DNA of 64,000 nt, from positions 248,001 through 312,000 of the forward strand of contig NZ_JAGIAG010000002.1 in the NCBI RefSeq assembly GCF_017744955.1, in the 5' to 3' direction. Shown in pieces: positions 9,085 through 18,609 of the stretch; positions within the stretch are counted from its first letter, which is position 1, and the number at the start of each line of letters is the position of its first letter. The stretch is from Dokdonella sp. (lineage in GTDB: Bacteria; Pseudomonadota; Gammaproteobacteria; Xanthomonadales; Rhodanobacteraceae). The position numbers and the translations under genes were made by a program. The notes under the pieces are model-generated. The model did not search any database. It was not told the origin of the DNA and saw only the letters and a program-made list of their open reading frames with translations.

Positions 9085-9783
9085 TCATTCGGGCGCGAGA
9101 GACCCGAGCCGCAGCACGCGTTGCAAGGTTTCGCCGTTTCGTACGATGGTCAGCGTGACCGTACGTCCGGCATTCGCCTTCAGCAGGTTCTGGAACGCGC
9201 TCTTGCCGGCGATCGGCTTGCCGTTGACCTGCACGACGAAATCCCCCGCCAGCAGGTTCGCCCGCGAGGCCGGCGTGCCGCCGACCACCGAGCCGATCTC
9301 CACGCCGCCGTCGTGGCCGATCGCGGCGCGTTCCTCGGCTTTGAGGTCGCGGAACGTCGCGCCGAAGGGCAGCTTGAAGCGGACGTAGAACGCGGCGTTC
9401 CAGACCGGGGCGGCGGCGGAGGTCGCGCTCGGCAGCGGCGGATACAGCAGGATGCGATCCGCGCCGACGGCCTGGCCTTGTCGATCCGCTTCCTCGCGCG
9501 CGACCGTTTCGGAACCGGCGTAGTTCGCCGTGCCGACGCGCACGAAGCCCTGCGCGGCGAGGCGGTTGGGATCGCTGGACGGGTTCTTGCCGAGCACGAG
9601 TTCCGGCGCGGTGGGCGGCGCGGCACGCATTTCGGCGATCGTCGCCGCGTCGCGTTCGGAGACGTACGACGACACCGGCGGCGGCTCCTGCGACGGCCCG
9701 GGCCCCGGTCCGCGCGGCGTGCTGACGCAGCCAGCGACGAGGATCAAGGCGGCGACTGCGACTGGACGGAATCGGCGCGGCAT
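9085..9783 (-). CDS. PDZ-domain lipoprotein
   Basis: This 232-residue predicted lipoprotein has the lipobox LVAGC with acylated Cys19, a Pro/Gly-rich linker, and a middle domain of unknown family (AQGFVRVGTANYAG, then WNAAFYVRFKLPFGATFRDL). A C-terminal PDZ domain (about 155-225) carries IGSVVGGTPASRANLLAGDFVVQVNG. PDZ domains of this kind bind C-terminal peptides in the periplasm. There is no protease domain, so it may be an adaptor. The sulfotransferase gene lies downstream on the same strand. The divergent ABC gene starts 226 bp away. Confidence 0.82.
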   Translation of the reverse strand: MPRRFRPVAVAALILVAGCVSTPRGPGPGPSQEPPPVSSYVSERDAATIAEMRAAPPTAPELVLGKNPSSDPNRLAAQGFVRVGTANYAGSETVAREEADRQGQAVGADRILLYPPLPSATSAAAPVWNAAFYVRFKLPFGATFRDLKAEERAAIGHDGGVEIGSVVGGTPASRANLLAGDFVVQVNGKPIAGKSAFQNLLKANAGRTVTLTIVRNGETLQRVLRLGSLAPE

Positions 9784-10009
9784 CGGGTGCGGTCTCCGGA
9801 CTGCAAACGTGTGCGTCGCAGCTTAGCCCGGCGAATATGAACGACATGTTCGGGCGTCGGCGTTTGCTAGGATTCGCCGCCATTCGAAGGCGCTCCGGGG
9901 TCGGAAGCGCTTCGGCGGCACCGTCCACGATCCGGACGTCGGCGCCGGTCGCCGAGCGAAACGGCGTCGGAGTGGCGGTTTCTCGGGGTTTTCTCGGAAG
10001 GAAGACGTC

Positions 10010-11785
10010 GTGGACATCCTGCGCATCTACTATCGCGTCATCACCTTGCTCGCGCCGGAAAAATGGCTGGCGGCGCTGCTGGCTTTGGCCAATCTCGCCC
10101 TCGCCGGCGTGTTCTTCCTCGAACCCTGGCTGTTCGGCCGCGTCGTCGACGCGCTGGCCGGCACCAAGCCCGGCCACGTCTGGACCTACATCCTCTGGTG
10201 GGCCGGGGTCGGCTTCGCCGGTGTCGCCGCCAGCGTACTGGTGTCGCTCTATGCCGACCGCCTCGCGCATCGGCGCCGGCTGGCGGTGATCGCGCAGTTC
10301 TTCGAGCACGCGATCGGCCTGCCGCTGGCGTTCCACGGCCGCCATCACACCGGGCGCCTGCTGCGCATCATGCACGGCGGCAGCAGCAACCTGTTCGGGC
10401 TCTGGCTCGGCTTCTTCCGCGAGCATCTGGCGACGGTGCTGGCGATCCTGGTGATGGTGCCGCTGGCGCTGTCGATGAACTGGAAGCTCGCGCTGCTGAT
10501 GATCCTGCTGCTGCTCAGCTTCGGCGTGTTCAACGCGATCGCGATGCGCCGCACGCACGCGGCGCAGGGCGAGGTGGAGCAACTGCATCACGCGATCTCC
10601 GAGCGCGTCGGCGACGTGTTCGGCAACGTGATGGTGGTGCAGAGCTTCTCGCGCATCTCGGCCGAGGTGGCCGAGATCAAGAGCATGGTGCGCCGGGTGC
10701 TGAGCGCGCAGTACCCGGTGCTGCGCGGCTGGGCCTGGCTGTCGGTCGCCAATCGCGCGGCGAGCACGCTGACGATCGTCGCGATCTTCGCGCTCGGCAC
10801 CTCGCTCAACGTGAAGGGCGAGGTCACGGTCGGCGCGATCGTCACCTTCGTCGGCTTCTCGATGCAGCTGATCGGCCGCATGGAGCAGTTCGCCGGCTTC
10901 ATCTCCGGCTTGTTCTTCCAGACGCACTCGCTGAAGGATTTCTTCGCCGTGCTTGACACGCCGGCCGTGCTCAGCGACGACAAGCGCGCGCCGGATCTGC
11001 CGCTGGCGCAGGGCGAAGTCGTGTTCGACGACGTCTCCTTCGGCTACGACGCCTCGCATCCGGCGTTGAAGCATCTTTCGTTCCGCGTGCCGGCCGGAGG
11101 CACCGCGGCGATCGTCGGCCCGACCGGTGCCGGCAAGACCACCGCGTTGAGCCTGCTCTATCGCGCCTACGATCCGGACGCGGGCCGCATCACGATCGAC
11201 GGCATCGACATCCGCACCGTCAACATCCACAGCCTGCGCGAACAGATCGCGGTGGTGTTCCAGGATCCCGGCCTGTTCTATCGCTCGATCGCCGACAACC
11301 TGCGCATCGGCAAGCCGGACGCCACCGACGAGGAACTGCAGCTCGCCGCCGAGGCGGCCGAGGCGCACGGCTTCATCGTGGTCAAGCCGGACGGCTATTC
11401 GACGTTGGTCGCCGAACGCGGCCGTTCGTTGTCGGGTGGCGAGCGCCAGCGCCTGTCGATCGCGCGCGCGATGCTGAAGAACGCGCCGATCCTGATCCTC
11501 GACGAGGCCACCAGCGCGCTCGACAACGCCACCGAGGCGCGCATCCAGCGCGCCTTGAACAAGCTGACCAAGAACCGCACCACCTTCGTCATCGCGCACC
11601 GCTTGTCGACCGTGCGCAATGCCGACGTGATCCTCGTGTTGAAGGACGGCGAGCTGGTCGAGCAGGGTCGCTACGCCGAGCTGGTCGCGCAAGGCGGCCT
11701 GTTCGCCGAGCTGGACGGGCAGGGACGTTTCGTCGCCGACGCGGAAGACCCCGACGTCGCGAATGCCGAAGAGGTGACGTCGTGA
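10010..11785 (+). CDS. ABC transporter, fused permease/ATPase, glucan-exporter (NdvA/ChvA-like) type
   Basis: The 591-residue half-transporter has a six-helix membrane domain (residues about 20-310) and an ATPase domain with Walker A GPTGAGKTT (about 370-378), signature LSGGERQRLSIARAM (about 474) and Walker B ILILDEATSALD (about 494). The start MDILRIYYRVITLLAPEK, the short membrane loops and the overall layout resemble beta-(1,2)-glucan exporters; MsbA-like lipid export is the alternative. It should work as a homodimer in the inner membrane. GTG 10010 follows GGAAGGAAG. The downstream DUF423 gene overlaps the stop by 4 bp. No glucan synthase gene is nearby, so the substrate is inferred only. 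Confidence 0.85.
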   Translation: MDILRIYYRVITLLAPEKWLAALLALANLALAGVFFLEPWLFGRVVDALAGTKPGHVWTYILWWAGVGFAGVAASVLVSLYADRLAHRRRLAVIAQFFEHAIGLPLAFHGRHHTGRLLRIMHGGSSNLFGLWLGFFREHLATVLAILVMVPLALSMNWKLALLMILLLLSFGVFNAIAMRRTHAAQGEVEQLHHAISERVGDVFGNVMVVQSFSRISAEVAEIKSMVRRVLSAQYPVLRGWAWLSVANRAASTLTIVAIFALGTSLNVKGEVTVGAIVTFVGFSMQLIGRMEQFAGFISGLFFQTHSLKDFFAVLDTPAVLSDDKRAPDLPLAQGEVVFDDVSFGYDASHPALKHLSFRVPAGGTAAIVGPTGAGKTTALSLLYRAYDPDAGRITIDGIDIRTVNIHSLREQIAVVFQDPGLFYRSIADNLRIGKPDATDEELQLAAEAAEAHGFIVVKPDGYSTLVAERGRSLSGGERQRLSIARAMLKNAPILILDEATSALDNATEARIQRALNKLTKNRTTFVIAHRLSTVRNADVILVLKDGELVEQGRYAELVAQGGLFAELDGQGRFVADAEDPDVANAEEVTS

Positions 11786-12174
11786 GAGCGGCCCGTTGCG
11801 CACTGTTGATCGGAAGCGTCGCCGGTGCGACGGCCGTGGCGCTCGGCGCGTTCGGCGCGCATGCGTTGCGCGCGAGTCTCGACGAGCGCGCGCTGGCGAT
11901 CTGGCGTACGGCGGTCGACTACCAGTTCTGGCATGCGCTGGCGGTATTGCTCGTCGGCGTGCTGGCGCGCGACAGCGAAGCGCGTTCGCTGCGCGTCGCC
12001 GTCACGGCGTTCGCGATCGGAATGCCGCTCTTCTGCGGAAGCTTGTATGCGCTCGCGCTGGGCGTGCCGGGCGCAGTCGGTGCAATCACTCCCGTGGGAG
12101 GCGTGGCTTTCATCGCCGGTTGGCTCGCGCTGGCCTGGTACGCGTGGCGCTCCGCTGCCGAGCGCACAGGATGA
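11782..12174 (+). CDS. DUF423 family inner-membrane protein
   Basis: This 130-residue protein has four predicted membrane helices. Its start, LIGSVAGATAVALGAFGAHAL, is the hallmark of DUF423 (YgdD-like) proteins, as is DYQFWHALAVLL. The biochemical role of the family is unknown. GTG 11782 overlaps the ABC transporter stop (GTGA), which shows translational coupling. Confidence 0.88.
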   Translation: MRAARCALLIGSVAGATAVALGAFGAHALRASLDERALAIWRTAVDYQFWHALAVLLVGVLARDSEARSLRVAVTAFAIGMPLFCGSLYALALGVPGAVGAITPVGGVAFIAGWLALAWYAWRSAAERTG

Positions 12175-12278
12175 GCGATCGGCAATACCGATAGGCCGCG
12201 CGACGGAAATCGGCGGCACGGCGAAAGTGCCAGCGCGATGCGTTGCACAACGGGGTTTCACCCGCCTTGGCGCATACT

Positions 12279-12296
12279 CGTTCGAACGATCGTTCG
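12279..12296. promoter_or_regulatory. Overlapping palindromes before the acylase gene (candidate TetR-type operator)
   Basis: CGAACGATCGTTCG (12283-12296) is a perfect 14-bp palindrome and overlaps a second one, CGTTCGAACG (12279-12288). The block ends 26 bp before the acylase ATG. The AACGnnCGTT core is common among TetR-family operators. No regulator gene is adjacent, so the factor is unknown. Confidence 0.45.
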
Positions 12297-12322
12297 GTCG
12301 GATTTCGAAGAAGGGGCCATCC

Positions 12323-15178
12323 ATGTTCACGTCCATCGTTCGGCGCGCGTTGCCCGTCGCCATCGCGCTCGCGTTCTCGGCCTCTGCGGCCGCGCAGACC
12401 GTTTCGGCACCGCAACTCGGCGCGCCCGGAAAGATTTCCTTCGACGCGCGCGGCATGCCGACGATCCAGGCGCAGAGCGACAACGACGTCGCGTTCCTGC
12501 AGGGCTACGCCCATGCGCAGGCGCGCTTCTTCCAGATGGATCTGACCCGGCGCCAGGTCAGCGGCACGCTGGCGGCGCTGGTCGGCCAGTCGCAGCTCGC
12601 CAACGACGTGCAGGCGCGCACGCTGGGTCTGCGCCGCGCCGCCGAGCGCAGCTGGGCGGCGATGTCGGACGACACGCGCGGCTGGATCGCCGCCTACGCT
12701 TCCGGCGTGAACCACTGGCTGGCGACCAATCCGCTGCCGCTCGAATACGCCGCGCTCGACCTGACGCGCGCCGACGCGTGGACGCCGGTCGACACGCTGT
12801 GCGTCGGCAAGGGTCTTGCGTACCAGCTTTCCTTCGACCTCGACATCGACGCGACGATCCAGCTCGGCGCATACCAGCAAGCCGGCGAGGCCGGCGGATT
12901 CGACGGCACCGCGCTGTTCTTCGGCGACGTGCATCGCTCCGCGCCGGCCGACGACCGCGTCACCGTGCCCGGCTTCGAGCCCGGCGCGGGCAAGTCGGCG
13001 GCGACGCCGAAAGCGGCCGCCGCACCGACGCTCGGCCGCATCGATCCTGTCACGATCGACCTTGCGCGCGCCTACCGCGCCAGCATCGCCGGCAATCCGC
13101 TGTTCGAGAAGGCGCTGGCCGGGCGTGACACGCCGATCGGCAGCAACGAATGGGTGGTGTCGGGCAGCCTGACCGCGTCGGGCAAGCCGATCCTGTCCAA
13201 CGATCCGCACCTGGGCTTGTCGTTGTCGCCGGTGTTCATGGAGCAGCACCTGTCCTCGGCCGAGAAGCGCGACGGCCGCGCGATGGACGTCACCGGCGTG
13301 ACCGTGCCCGGCGCACCCGGCGTGATCCAGGGCTGCAACCAGACCGTGTGCTGGGGCACCACCACGAACTCGCTCGACGTCACCGACGTGTTCCAGGAAA
13401 CGCTGCGCCTGAACAGCTTCGGCCTGCCGGTCGCGATCGTGCACGACGGCGCCGACGAGCCGTTGCAGTGGATCTTGCAGAGCTACTACGTCAACCGCAT
13501 GGACGGCACGCCGGACAACGTCGTGCGCGACGAGTCGATCGGCTACGCCAACGGCGCGCTCACGCTGGTCGTGCCCCGCCGCAACAACGGCCCGATCGTG
13601 CAGATCGACAGCGCCAACGCGCAGGGCCTGTCGATCGCCTACACCGGCTTCGGCGCGACGCAGGAGATCGAATCGTTCCGCCGCATCAACCGTGCGTCGA
13701 ATCTCGACGAGTTCCGCGATGCGCTGACCTATTTCGATTTCGGCTCGCAGAACTTCGCCTACGCCGACACCGCCGGCAACATCGCCTACTTCACCAGTGC
13801 CGAAGCGCCGGTGCGCACGGACCTGCAGACCAAGGGCGCGCCCGGCGGCGGGCGTCCGCCGTGGCTGATCCGCGACGGCTCCGGCGCGCTCGGGCACGAC
13901 TGGATGCCGGTCGCGCATCCGCAACCGAACCAGGCGACGCCGTTCGAGATCCTGCCGGCGGACGAGATGCCGTTCGTCGTCAATCCGCAGAGCGGCTATT
14001 TCGCGAATGCCAACAACGATCCGATCGGCTTCTCGCTCGACAACAACCCGCTGAACCAGCTGCGGCCCGGCGGCGGCCTCTACTACCTCGACTGGGGCGG
14101 CGCGTCCTCGCTGCGCATGGGGCGCATCGACCGCGAGATCCAGGCCTTCAAGAGCGCCGGTCACAAGATCACGCCGGCCGACATGCAGGCGCTCCAGGCG
14201 AACACGAAGGCGCTCGACGCGGAGCTGCTGTTGCCGCATCTGTTCGCCGCCTACGACCACGCGACGGCGGCCGACGCGCCGGCGCCGCTCGCGCAGCTGG
14301 CGGCGTCCGCGAACGTCGCCGAGGCGATCGAGCGTCTGCGCGCCTGGGACTACTCGACGCCGACCGGCATCGCGCAGGGCTACGACGCCGGCGACAATCC
14401 GCTCGCGCTGCCGCAGCCGGGCCAGGCCGAGATCGACGCCAGCGTCGCCGCGACGCTCTGGGCGAGCTGGCGCAGTCACGCCTTGCGCGACACCGTCGAC
14501 GCGACGCTGACCCAGGCCGGGCTCGGCGATCACCTGCCGGGCGCGGGCCTCGCGTTCAACGGCCTCAAGTTCGTGCTGGACAACTTCGACGCGCTGGGCG
14601 GGAAGAGCGCGTCGGGGCTGTCGTTCTTCGCGTCGGCGGAGAGCGACGATGCCGCCACCCAGCGCGACATCGTGCTGTTGAACAGTCTGCGCGAATCGCT
14701 CGACGCGCTCGGCTCGGACGCGTTCGCGCCGGCCTTCGCCGGTTCGACGAACCTGGCCGACTATCGCTGGGGCCGCCTGCACCGCATCGTTTTCGATCAT
14801 CCGCTCGGCGGACCGTTCAGCGCGCCGGGTCAGAACGGCATTCCGAGCCCGTACGGCTTCACCGATCTGGCCGAAGGCCTGCCCGGCATCGCGCGCGACG
14901 GCGCGTGGGAGACCGTCAACGTCGGCAACTACGACCTGCGCGCGGATGCGGCGAACGGCTTCATGTTCGGCTCCGGCTCGGCGCGCCGCTTCGTCGGCGA
15001 GATGTCGGCGACGATCGGCGCGACGGAAGTGATCCCGGGCGGCAACTCCGGCGTGCTCGGCAGTCCGAACTACGTCGACCAGCTGCCGCTGTGGCTGACC
15101 GGCCACTACCACGATCTGCCGATTCCGGCCTCCGCGGCGATCGCCGCGTCGGTCACGACGCTGAATTTCCAACCGTAG
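12323..15178 (+). CDS. Penicillin acylase family protein (periplasmic amidase, AHL/aculeacin acylase-like)
   Basis: The 951-residue precursor has a signal peptide (cleavage after ASAAAQ, about residue 26). An alpha-chain follows (GYAHAQARFFQMDLTRRQVSG), and then the Ntn-hydrolase cleavage site. The beta-chain would begin at Ser274 (GSNEWVVSG), the nucleophile set free by self-cleavage; later conserved blocks include NDPHLGLSLSP and GAPGVIQGCNQTVCWG. Family members hydrolyse amide bonds in penicillins, acyl-homoserine lactones or lipopeptides, so quorum quenching or antibiotic resistance is possible; the substrate is not readable. ATG 12323 is preferred because it starts the signal peptide. 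The start is preceded by a striking palindrome. Confidence 0.9.
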   Translation: MFTSIVRRALPVAIALAFSASAAAQTVSAPQLGAPGKISFDARGMPTIQAQSDNDVAFLQGYAHAQARFFQMDLTRRQVSGTLAALVGQSQLANDVQARTLGLRRAAERSWAAMSDDTRGWIAAYASGVNHWLATNPLPLEYAALDLTRADAWTPVDTLCVGKGLAYQLSFDLDIDATIQLGAYQQAGEAGGFDGTALFFGDVHRSAPADDRVTVPGFEPGAGKSAATPKAAAAPTLGRIDPVTIDLARAYRASIAGNPLFEKALAGRDTPIGSNEWVVSGSLTASGKPILSNDPHLGLSLSPVFMEQHLSSAEKRDGRAMDVTGVTVPGAPGVIQGCNQTVCWGTTTNSLDVTDVFQETLRLNSFGLPVAIVHDGADEPLQWILQSYYVNRMDGTPDNVVRDESIGYANGALTLVVPRRNNGPIVQIDSANAQGLSIAYTGFGATQEIESFRRINRASNLDEFRDALTYFDFGSQNFAYADTAGNIAYFTSAEAPVRTDLQTKGAPGGGRPPWLIRDGSGALGHDWMPVAHPQPNQATPFEILPADEMPFVVNPQSGYFANANNDPIGFSLDNNPLNQLRPGGGLYYLDWGGASSLRMGRIDREIQAFKSAGHKITPADMQALQANTKALDAELLLPHLFAAYDHATAADAPAPLAQLAASANVAEAIERLRAWDYSTPTGIAQGYDAGDNPLALPQPGQAEIDASVAATLWASWRSHALRDTVDATLTQAGLGDHLPGAGLAFNGLKFVLDNFDALGGKSASGLSFFASAESDDAATQRDIVLLNSLRESLDALGSDAFAPAFAGSTNLADYRWGRLHRIVFDHPLGGPFSAPGQNGIPSPYGFTDLAEGLPGIARDGAWETVNVGNYDLRADAANGFMFGSGSARRFVGEMSATIGATEVIPGGNSGVLGSPNYVDQLPLWLTGHYHDLPIPASAAIAASVTTLNFQP

Positions 15179-15517
15179 GAAAAGGGAGCCGGCGCCGCCC
15201 CGCGGTGGCGCCGGCCGGGCCGCGGACACCGACGGCTTCGCGCCGTCCGCGGGTCTACGAAGCTGTAAGTACGAAGAAAGCGCAATGTTTTCTTCGGCGT
15301 TACTCCGGCGTTACCTCGTCGTTACCGGCGCGTGCCGACACCTGCCGGTCCTCCCTCTAGATTCGATGCCGGTCCCCGCACCCTGCGGACGGCGGCGCCC
15401 CCCCCGAGCACTGCGAGCGCTCGTCCCCGACGCCGTCCTCGGGAGTGCGGGGCCGACTCCGGCCCGAGCCGCGGCGGCGCGGGTGTCTTCCGAATCGAAG
15501 CGTGAGGGAATACGACG
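15179..15517. other. 339-bp gap between acylase and beta-helix protein
   Basis: It holds two hairpins. One is 15189-15214 (CCGGCGCC / GGCGCCGG, 10-base loop, no T run), a likely end of the acylase transcript. The other is 15272-15296 (CGAAGAAA / TTTCTTCG, 9-base loop). From 15340 on, the DNA is C/G-rich without a coding frame I can support. A ribosome site GAGGGA precedes ATG 15518. Confidence 0.5.
15189..15214 (+). terminator. Weak terminator-like hairpin after acylase
   Basis: An 8-bp perfect GC stem with a 10-base loop starts 11 bases after the acylase stop. There is no T tract, so intrinsic termination is uncertain. Confidence 0.4.
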
Positions 15518-17191
15518 ATGGGCATCTACCGATTCATCGGCGCGATCGCAGCCGCCTGGGGCGTCTGCGGCATCGGCCACGCCGCGCCAGCCAATGATCA
15601 CTGGTCGGAGCGCACCATGATCACCGAGCTGCCGTTTTCGGCGACCGTGCCGGAGATTGTGAGCGCGACCACCGACGACACCGATCCGGACGTCTTCTGC
15701 TGGTGGCAGTCGTCCCATCCGGCGAGTCCCGGCCAATACGGCCTGTGGTTCGGATTCGTCACCGGCGATGCCGACGAATACGTCGACATGGACACCGCCG
15801 GCTACGACACGATCCTCGCCGTCTACGAGGGCGAGCCGGGGGCGTTCGTCGACGTGCCGGGCGGCTGCAACGACGACGGCGCGCGCGTCGGAAGCGGATC
15901 CCTCGTGCGCGGGCTGAAGCTGCGCGCGAACACTGCCTATTCGATCTTCGTCGCCGCCTACGTCTTCGTCTTCGACGACGCCGTGCTCGAGTTTTCGATG
16001 TCGCGCAGCGCCGTGCATCGGGTGACCAAGACCGAAGACGGCGACGACGGCCGATGCGACGAGAAGGATTGTTCGCTGCGCGAGGCGGTGAACCAGGCCG
16101 TCGCCCAGCCGGGCGCCATCCTCGTTCCGGCGGGCCACTACAAGGTTCCGGGCGGGCTGGATTTCGGCACATCCAATCCAGGCGGCATGAACCTCTACGG
16201 CGCCGGAATGGCCGAGACCGTCATCGACGCCGCGCAGGACGGGCGCGTGATGACGTTCCCGGAACAGAACGCCAACGCGCAGATCCTCACCTGGGGGTTG
16301 CACGACCTGACCTTGACCAACGGCAGCACCACAGAGAGCGGCGGGGCGGTCTTCGTGCGCCGCGGCTACGTCGCGCTCGAGCGCGTCGCGGTGACCGATT
16401 CCGTCACGCAGCGCAACGGTGGCGGCGTCGCCGTCAGCGCCGGCGCGGCGTCGTTCGTTCAAAGCCTGGTCGCCGGCAATCGCGCGGTGGGAATGGGCGG
16501 CGGCGCATACGCCTCCGGCTACAACGTGGAAGCGCGTGAGTCGACTTTCACCGCAAACGACGCGGGAGAGTCCCAGGCAAGCGGCGGCGGCGGACTATCC
16601 GTCGAAAGTTTGTTCGACCTCGTTCTGGTCAATTCGACCATCAGCGCGAACCGCTCGCGCAGCAGTGCCGGCGGCTTGTACATCTACGGCATGGAGCACG
16701 GAGTGCTGAACAACGTAAGCATCGTCGGCAATACGTTCGGAGAAATCGCCTCGGACACCAAGGCCGGTGGCCTGTGGCTCGACGGATCGAACCAATTGCA
16801 GGTCCGCAACAGCGTCCTGGCCGGCAATCATCGGTTCGATCATCCGGAGACTCCCTCCGATTGCGAGCTGGGCGCCCCGAACCTGATGGCGACCAAACGC
16901 AACTTGGTGCAGGCGCCCGGTTCGTGCACGTTCCACACCACAAGCGACCTGATCGGCATCGATCCGCGACTGTCGCCGCTCGGCCTTTACGATTCGGTGC
17001 TTCCCGTGCATCTGCCGCTGGCGGGAAGCCCGCTGGTCGATGCCGGCGATGCCGCTGCCTGTGCCCGTCGCGATGCGCGCGGCATCGAACGCCCGCAGGA
17101 CGGCAACGCCGACGGCAATGCGGTGTGCGACATCGGTGCCGTCGAGGTGGAGCGCCCCAGCGACGTCCTCTTCAGCGATGGCTTCGACTGA
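15518..17191 (+). CDS. Secreted right-handed beta-helix protein with C-terminal FxxGFD motif
   Basis: The 557-residue product has a signal peptide (AAAWGVCGIGHAAPA, cut near residue 23). An N-terminal beta-sandwich follows (WFGFVTGDADEYVDMDTAGYDTILAVYEG), then CSLREAVNQAV, and then a parallel beta-helix of Gly/Asn/Ser-rich turns (GGGVAVSAGAASF, GGLYIYGMEHGVLNNVSI). The end DIGAVEVERPSDVLFSDGFD resembles choice-of-anchor Q type polymorphic outer-membrane proteins, and the last seven residues LFSDGFD are the shared motif of this window. The fold is typical of surface or secreted adhesins and sugar-binding proteins. No catalytic residues are identified. Confidence 0.85.
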   Translation: MGIYRFIGAIAAAWGVCGIGHAAPANDHWSERTMITELPFSATVPEIVSATTDDTDPDVFCWWQSSHPASPGQYGLWFGFVTGDADEYVDMDTAGYDTILAVYEGEPGAFVDVPGGCNDDGARVGSGSLVRGLKLRANTAYSIFVAAYVFVFDDAVLEFSMSRSAVHRVTKTEDGDDGRCDEKDCSLREAVNQAVAQPGAILVPAGHYKVPGGLDFGTSNPGGMNLYGAGMAETVIDAAQDGRVMTFPEQNANAQILTWGLHDLTLTNGSTTESGGAVFVRRGYVALERVAVTDSVTQRNGGGVAVSAGAASFVQSLVAGNRAVGMGGGAYASGYNVEARESTFTANDAGESQASGGGGLSVESLFDLVLVNSTISANRSRSSAGGLYIYGMEHGVLNNVSIVGNTFGEIASDTKAGGLWLDGSNQLQVRNSVLAGNHRFDHPETPSDCELGAPNLMATKRNLVQAPGSCTFHTTSDLIGIDPRLSPLGLYDSVLPVHLPLAGSPLVDAGDAAACARRDARGIERPQDGNADGNAVCDIGAVEVERPSDVLFSDGFD

Positions 17192-17282
17192 GAAGAGCGT
17201 TCGTTCGGCGGCCGTGGCGCGCGACGCGCGGCTGCCGACACTGCATGCTGACGTTCGGAAGCGAGTCTCGATCGGGAAAAAC

Positions 17283-17864
17283 TTAGGCGGTAGCGCCGCG
17301 CGAAGACGATCGCGCATGCCAGCACCAGTGCCACGGCTCGTAGGCGATGGCGTGCCGGTTGCCGCGCGGATACGACAGCACGAAACCGAACTCGCGCGCG
17401 CGCCGCGCGAGCCACGCGAACGCCGGCGAATGCTCGAACTCCTCTTCGAGCGCCGCGTAGCCGGGCGTGGTCAGGTCGACGACGCGACCGGAGTGATGCT
17501 CGCTGTAGCCGGGCGCCGCGCTGACGCGCAGGATCTCCTCCACGCTCTGCCCGCGCTCGAGCTTGCGCTTCAAGATGCCGAGCTGGTACTCCGCCGAGCG
17601 GAACGCCGAGACGAGTTGCAGTTCGACGCCGTCGTGCGCGGCGGCGTCGCGCAGGCGCACGAAGGCGCGCGCGGCGCGCGGCGCCAGCCACTGGTGGCGC
17701 GCATGGATGTCCTCGCCGACGCAGACGAGTTCGCGCGGTTCGCGCACGATGCGCAACGCGCGCGTGCGGCCGTAGTCGTGCGGCACGCCGAGCCGCGCGG
17801 CTTCGCGCAGCACGTCGAGGCGCTGCCGTGTATCGCAACGGGCGGGCGGCGCGGGTTCGCTCAC
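17283..17864 (-). CDS. VanY-like D-alanyl-D-alanine carboxypeptidase
   Basis: This 193-residue protein belongs to the zinc D,D-carboxypeptidase family, which trims stem peptides of peptidoglycan. The conserved elements are VSAFRSAEYQ, then SEHHSGRVVDL (zinc His and Asp), and YEPWHW (last zinc His) close to the C-terminus. GTG 17864 is chosen: the frame extends upstream to 17972 but would overlap the preceding gene's C-terminus (17896). With GTG the gap is 31 bp. No signal peptide is evident from this start, which is unusual for a cell-wall enzyme; export by another route or a different start is possible. Confidence 0.82.
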   Translation of the reverse strand: MSEPAPPARCDTRQRLDVLREAARLGVPHDYGRTRALRIVREPRELVCVGEDIHARHQWLAPRAARAFVRLRDAAAHDGVELQLVSAFRSAEYQLGILKRKLERGQSVEEILRVSAAPGYSEHHSGRVVDLTTPGYAALEEEFEHSPAFAWLARRAREFGFVLSYPRGNRHAIAYEPWHWCWHARSSSRGATA

Positions 17865-17895
17865 GCCGCGAAGCGAAGGTGCGCGGCGCCGGTGC

Positions 17896-18609
17896 TCACG
17901 GCTGCACGGCCGACAACGGCTTGACGTAGAAGCCGGCGATGCGCGCATCGCTGCCGCAGGTGACCTGGGCAACCAGGGTGGTCTTCTCGAAGATCAGCGG
18001 CGTCATCACGATGAAGTAGCCTTCGCCCTTGGCCGGGTGCGCCTGGCCGCGCGCCTGCAGGGCGCCGAACTGAGCCAGCGAACTCCAGGTCTCCTTGAAC
18101 TTGGCCGGCGGCAGCGCGCTGCGCATCTTCGCGTCGAAGTCCCTGGTCGCGGCAGCGAAGTCGCCTTTCTGCGCCGCGTCGAGCAGCGTCGTCGAGCGCG
18201 ATTCGCAGGACGTCGCGAGGCGCTTTTCCTTCGCGTCGATCGGCGGCGTCAGCGCGACGGCGTCCTGCGCGGCGTTCTCGCTCGGCTTGCTCGCCGCCGA
18301 TGCGGACTCCGGTTTGGATTGGGCGTCTTGCGATTCGGCCTTCTCGGCTTCGGTTTTCGCTTCGGTCGCAGCGGGCTCGGCATTCGCCGTCTCGCTCGTT
18401 GCCGCGTCGGCCGGTGCGGCGGTCGAGGTTTCCGCCGCGGCGTCCTGCGGCGGCGTCTTCTGCGCGTCGACGTCCTTGGCGCGCGCCATCGCGTCGACAT
18501 CGAGTTCCTGCGGCGGGGCTTCCGGCGGCGCCTTCTTCTTCGCGGGCGCGGCCGCCTGGGCACTGGCGGCGGCGAGCAGCAGGATGCAGGCGAGGGCACG
18601 TATCGACAT
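17896..18609 (-). CDS. Secreted DUF3887-domain protein with acidic Ala/Pro linker
   Basis: The 237-residue protein has a signal peptide (ACILLLAAASAQAAA). A low-complexity region rich in Ala, Pro, Glu and Lys (about 22-130) follows, then a C-terminal domain with FDAKMRSALPPAKFKETWSSL, the DUF3887 pattern. In other bacteria DUF3887 precedes serine hydrolase domains; here it stands alone behind the linker. ATG 18609 begins the signal peptide. It lies between the RHH gene (gap 128 bp) and the VanY-like gene (gap 31 bp) on the same strand, suggesting a shared transcript and a periplasmic, perhaps cell-wall, role. Confidence 0.75.
   Translation of the reverse strand: MSIRALACILLLAAASAQAAAPAKKKAPPEAPPQELDVDAMARAKDVDAQKTPPQDAAAETSTAAPADAATSETANAEPAATEAKTEAEKAESQDAQSKPESASAASKPSENAAQDAVALTPPIDAKEKRLATSCESRSTTLLDAAQKGDFAAATRDFDAKMRSALPPAKFKETWSSLAQFGALQARGQAHPAKGEGYFIVMTPLIFEKTTLVAQVTCGSDARIAGFYVKPLSAVQP

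Noticed and set aside
10010..11785. Firm naming of the ABC protein as msbA or ndvA
   Set aside because: Both share the fold; substrate-specific features and neighbouring lipid A or glucan genes are missing, so no symbol is given.
17168..17191. PEP-CTERM, GlyGly-CTERM or IPTL-CTERM sorting signal in the motif proteins
   Set aside because: Those tags need a membrane helix and a basic end after the motif. Here the protein ends within 0-12 residues of the motif and lacks both.
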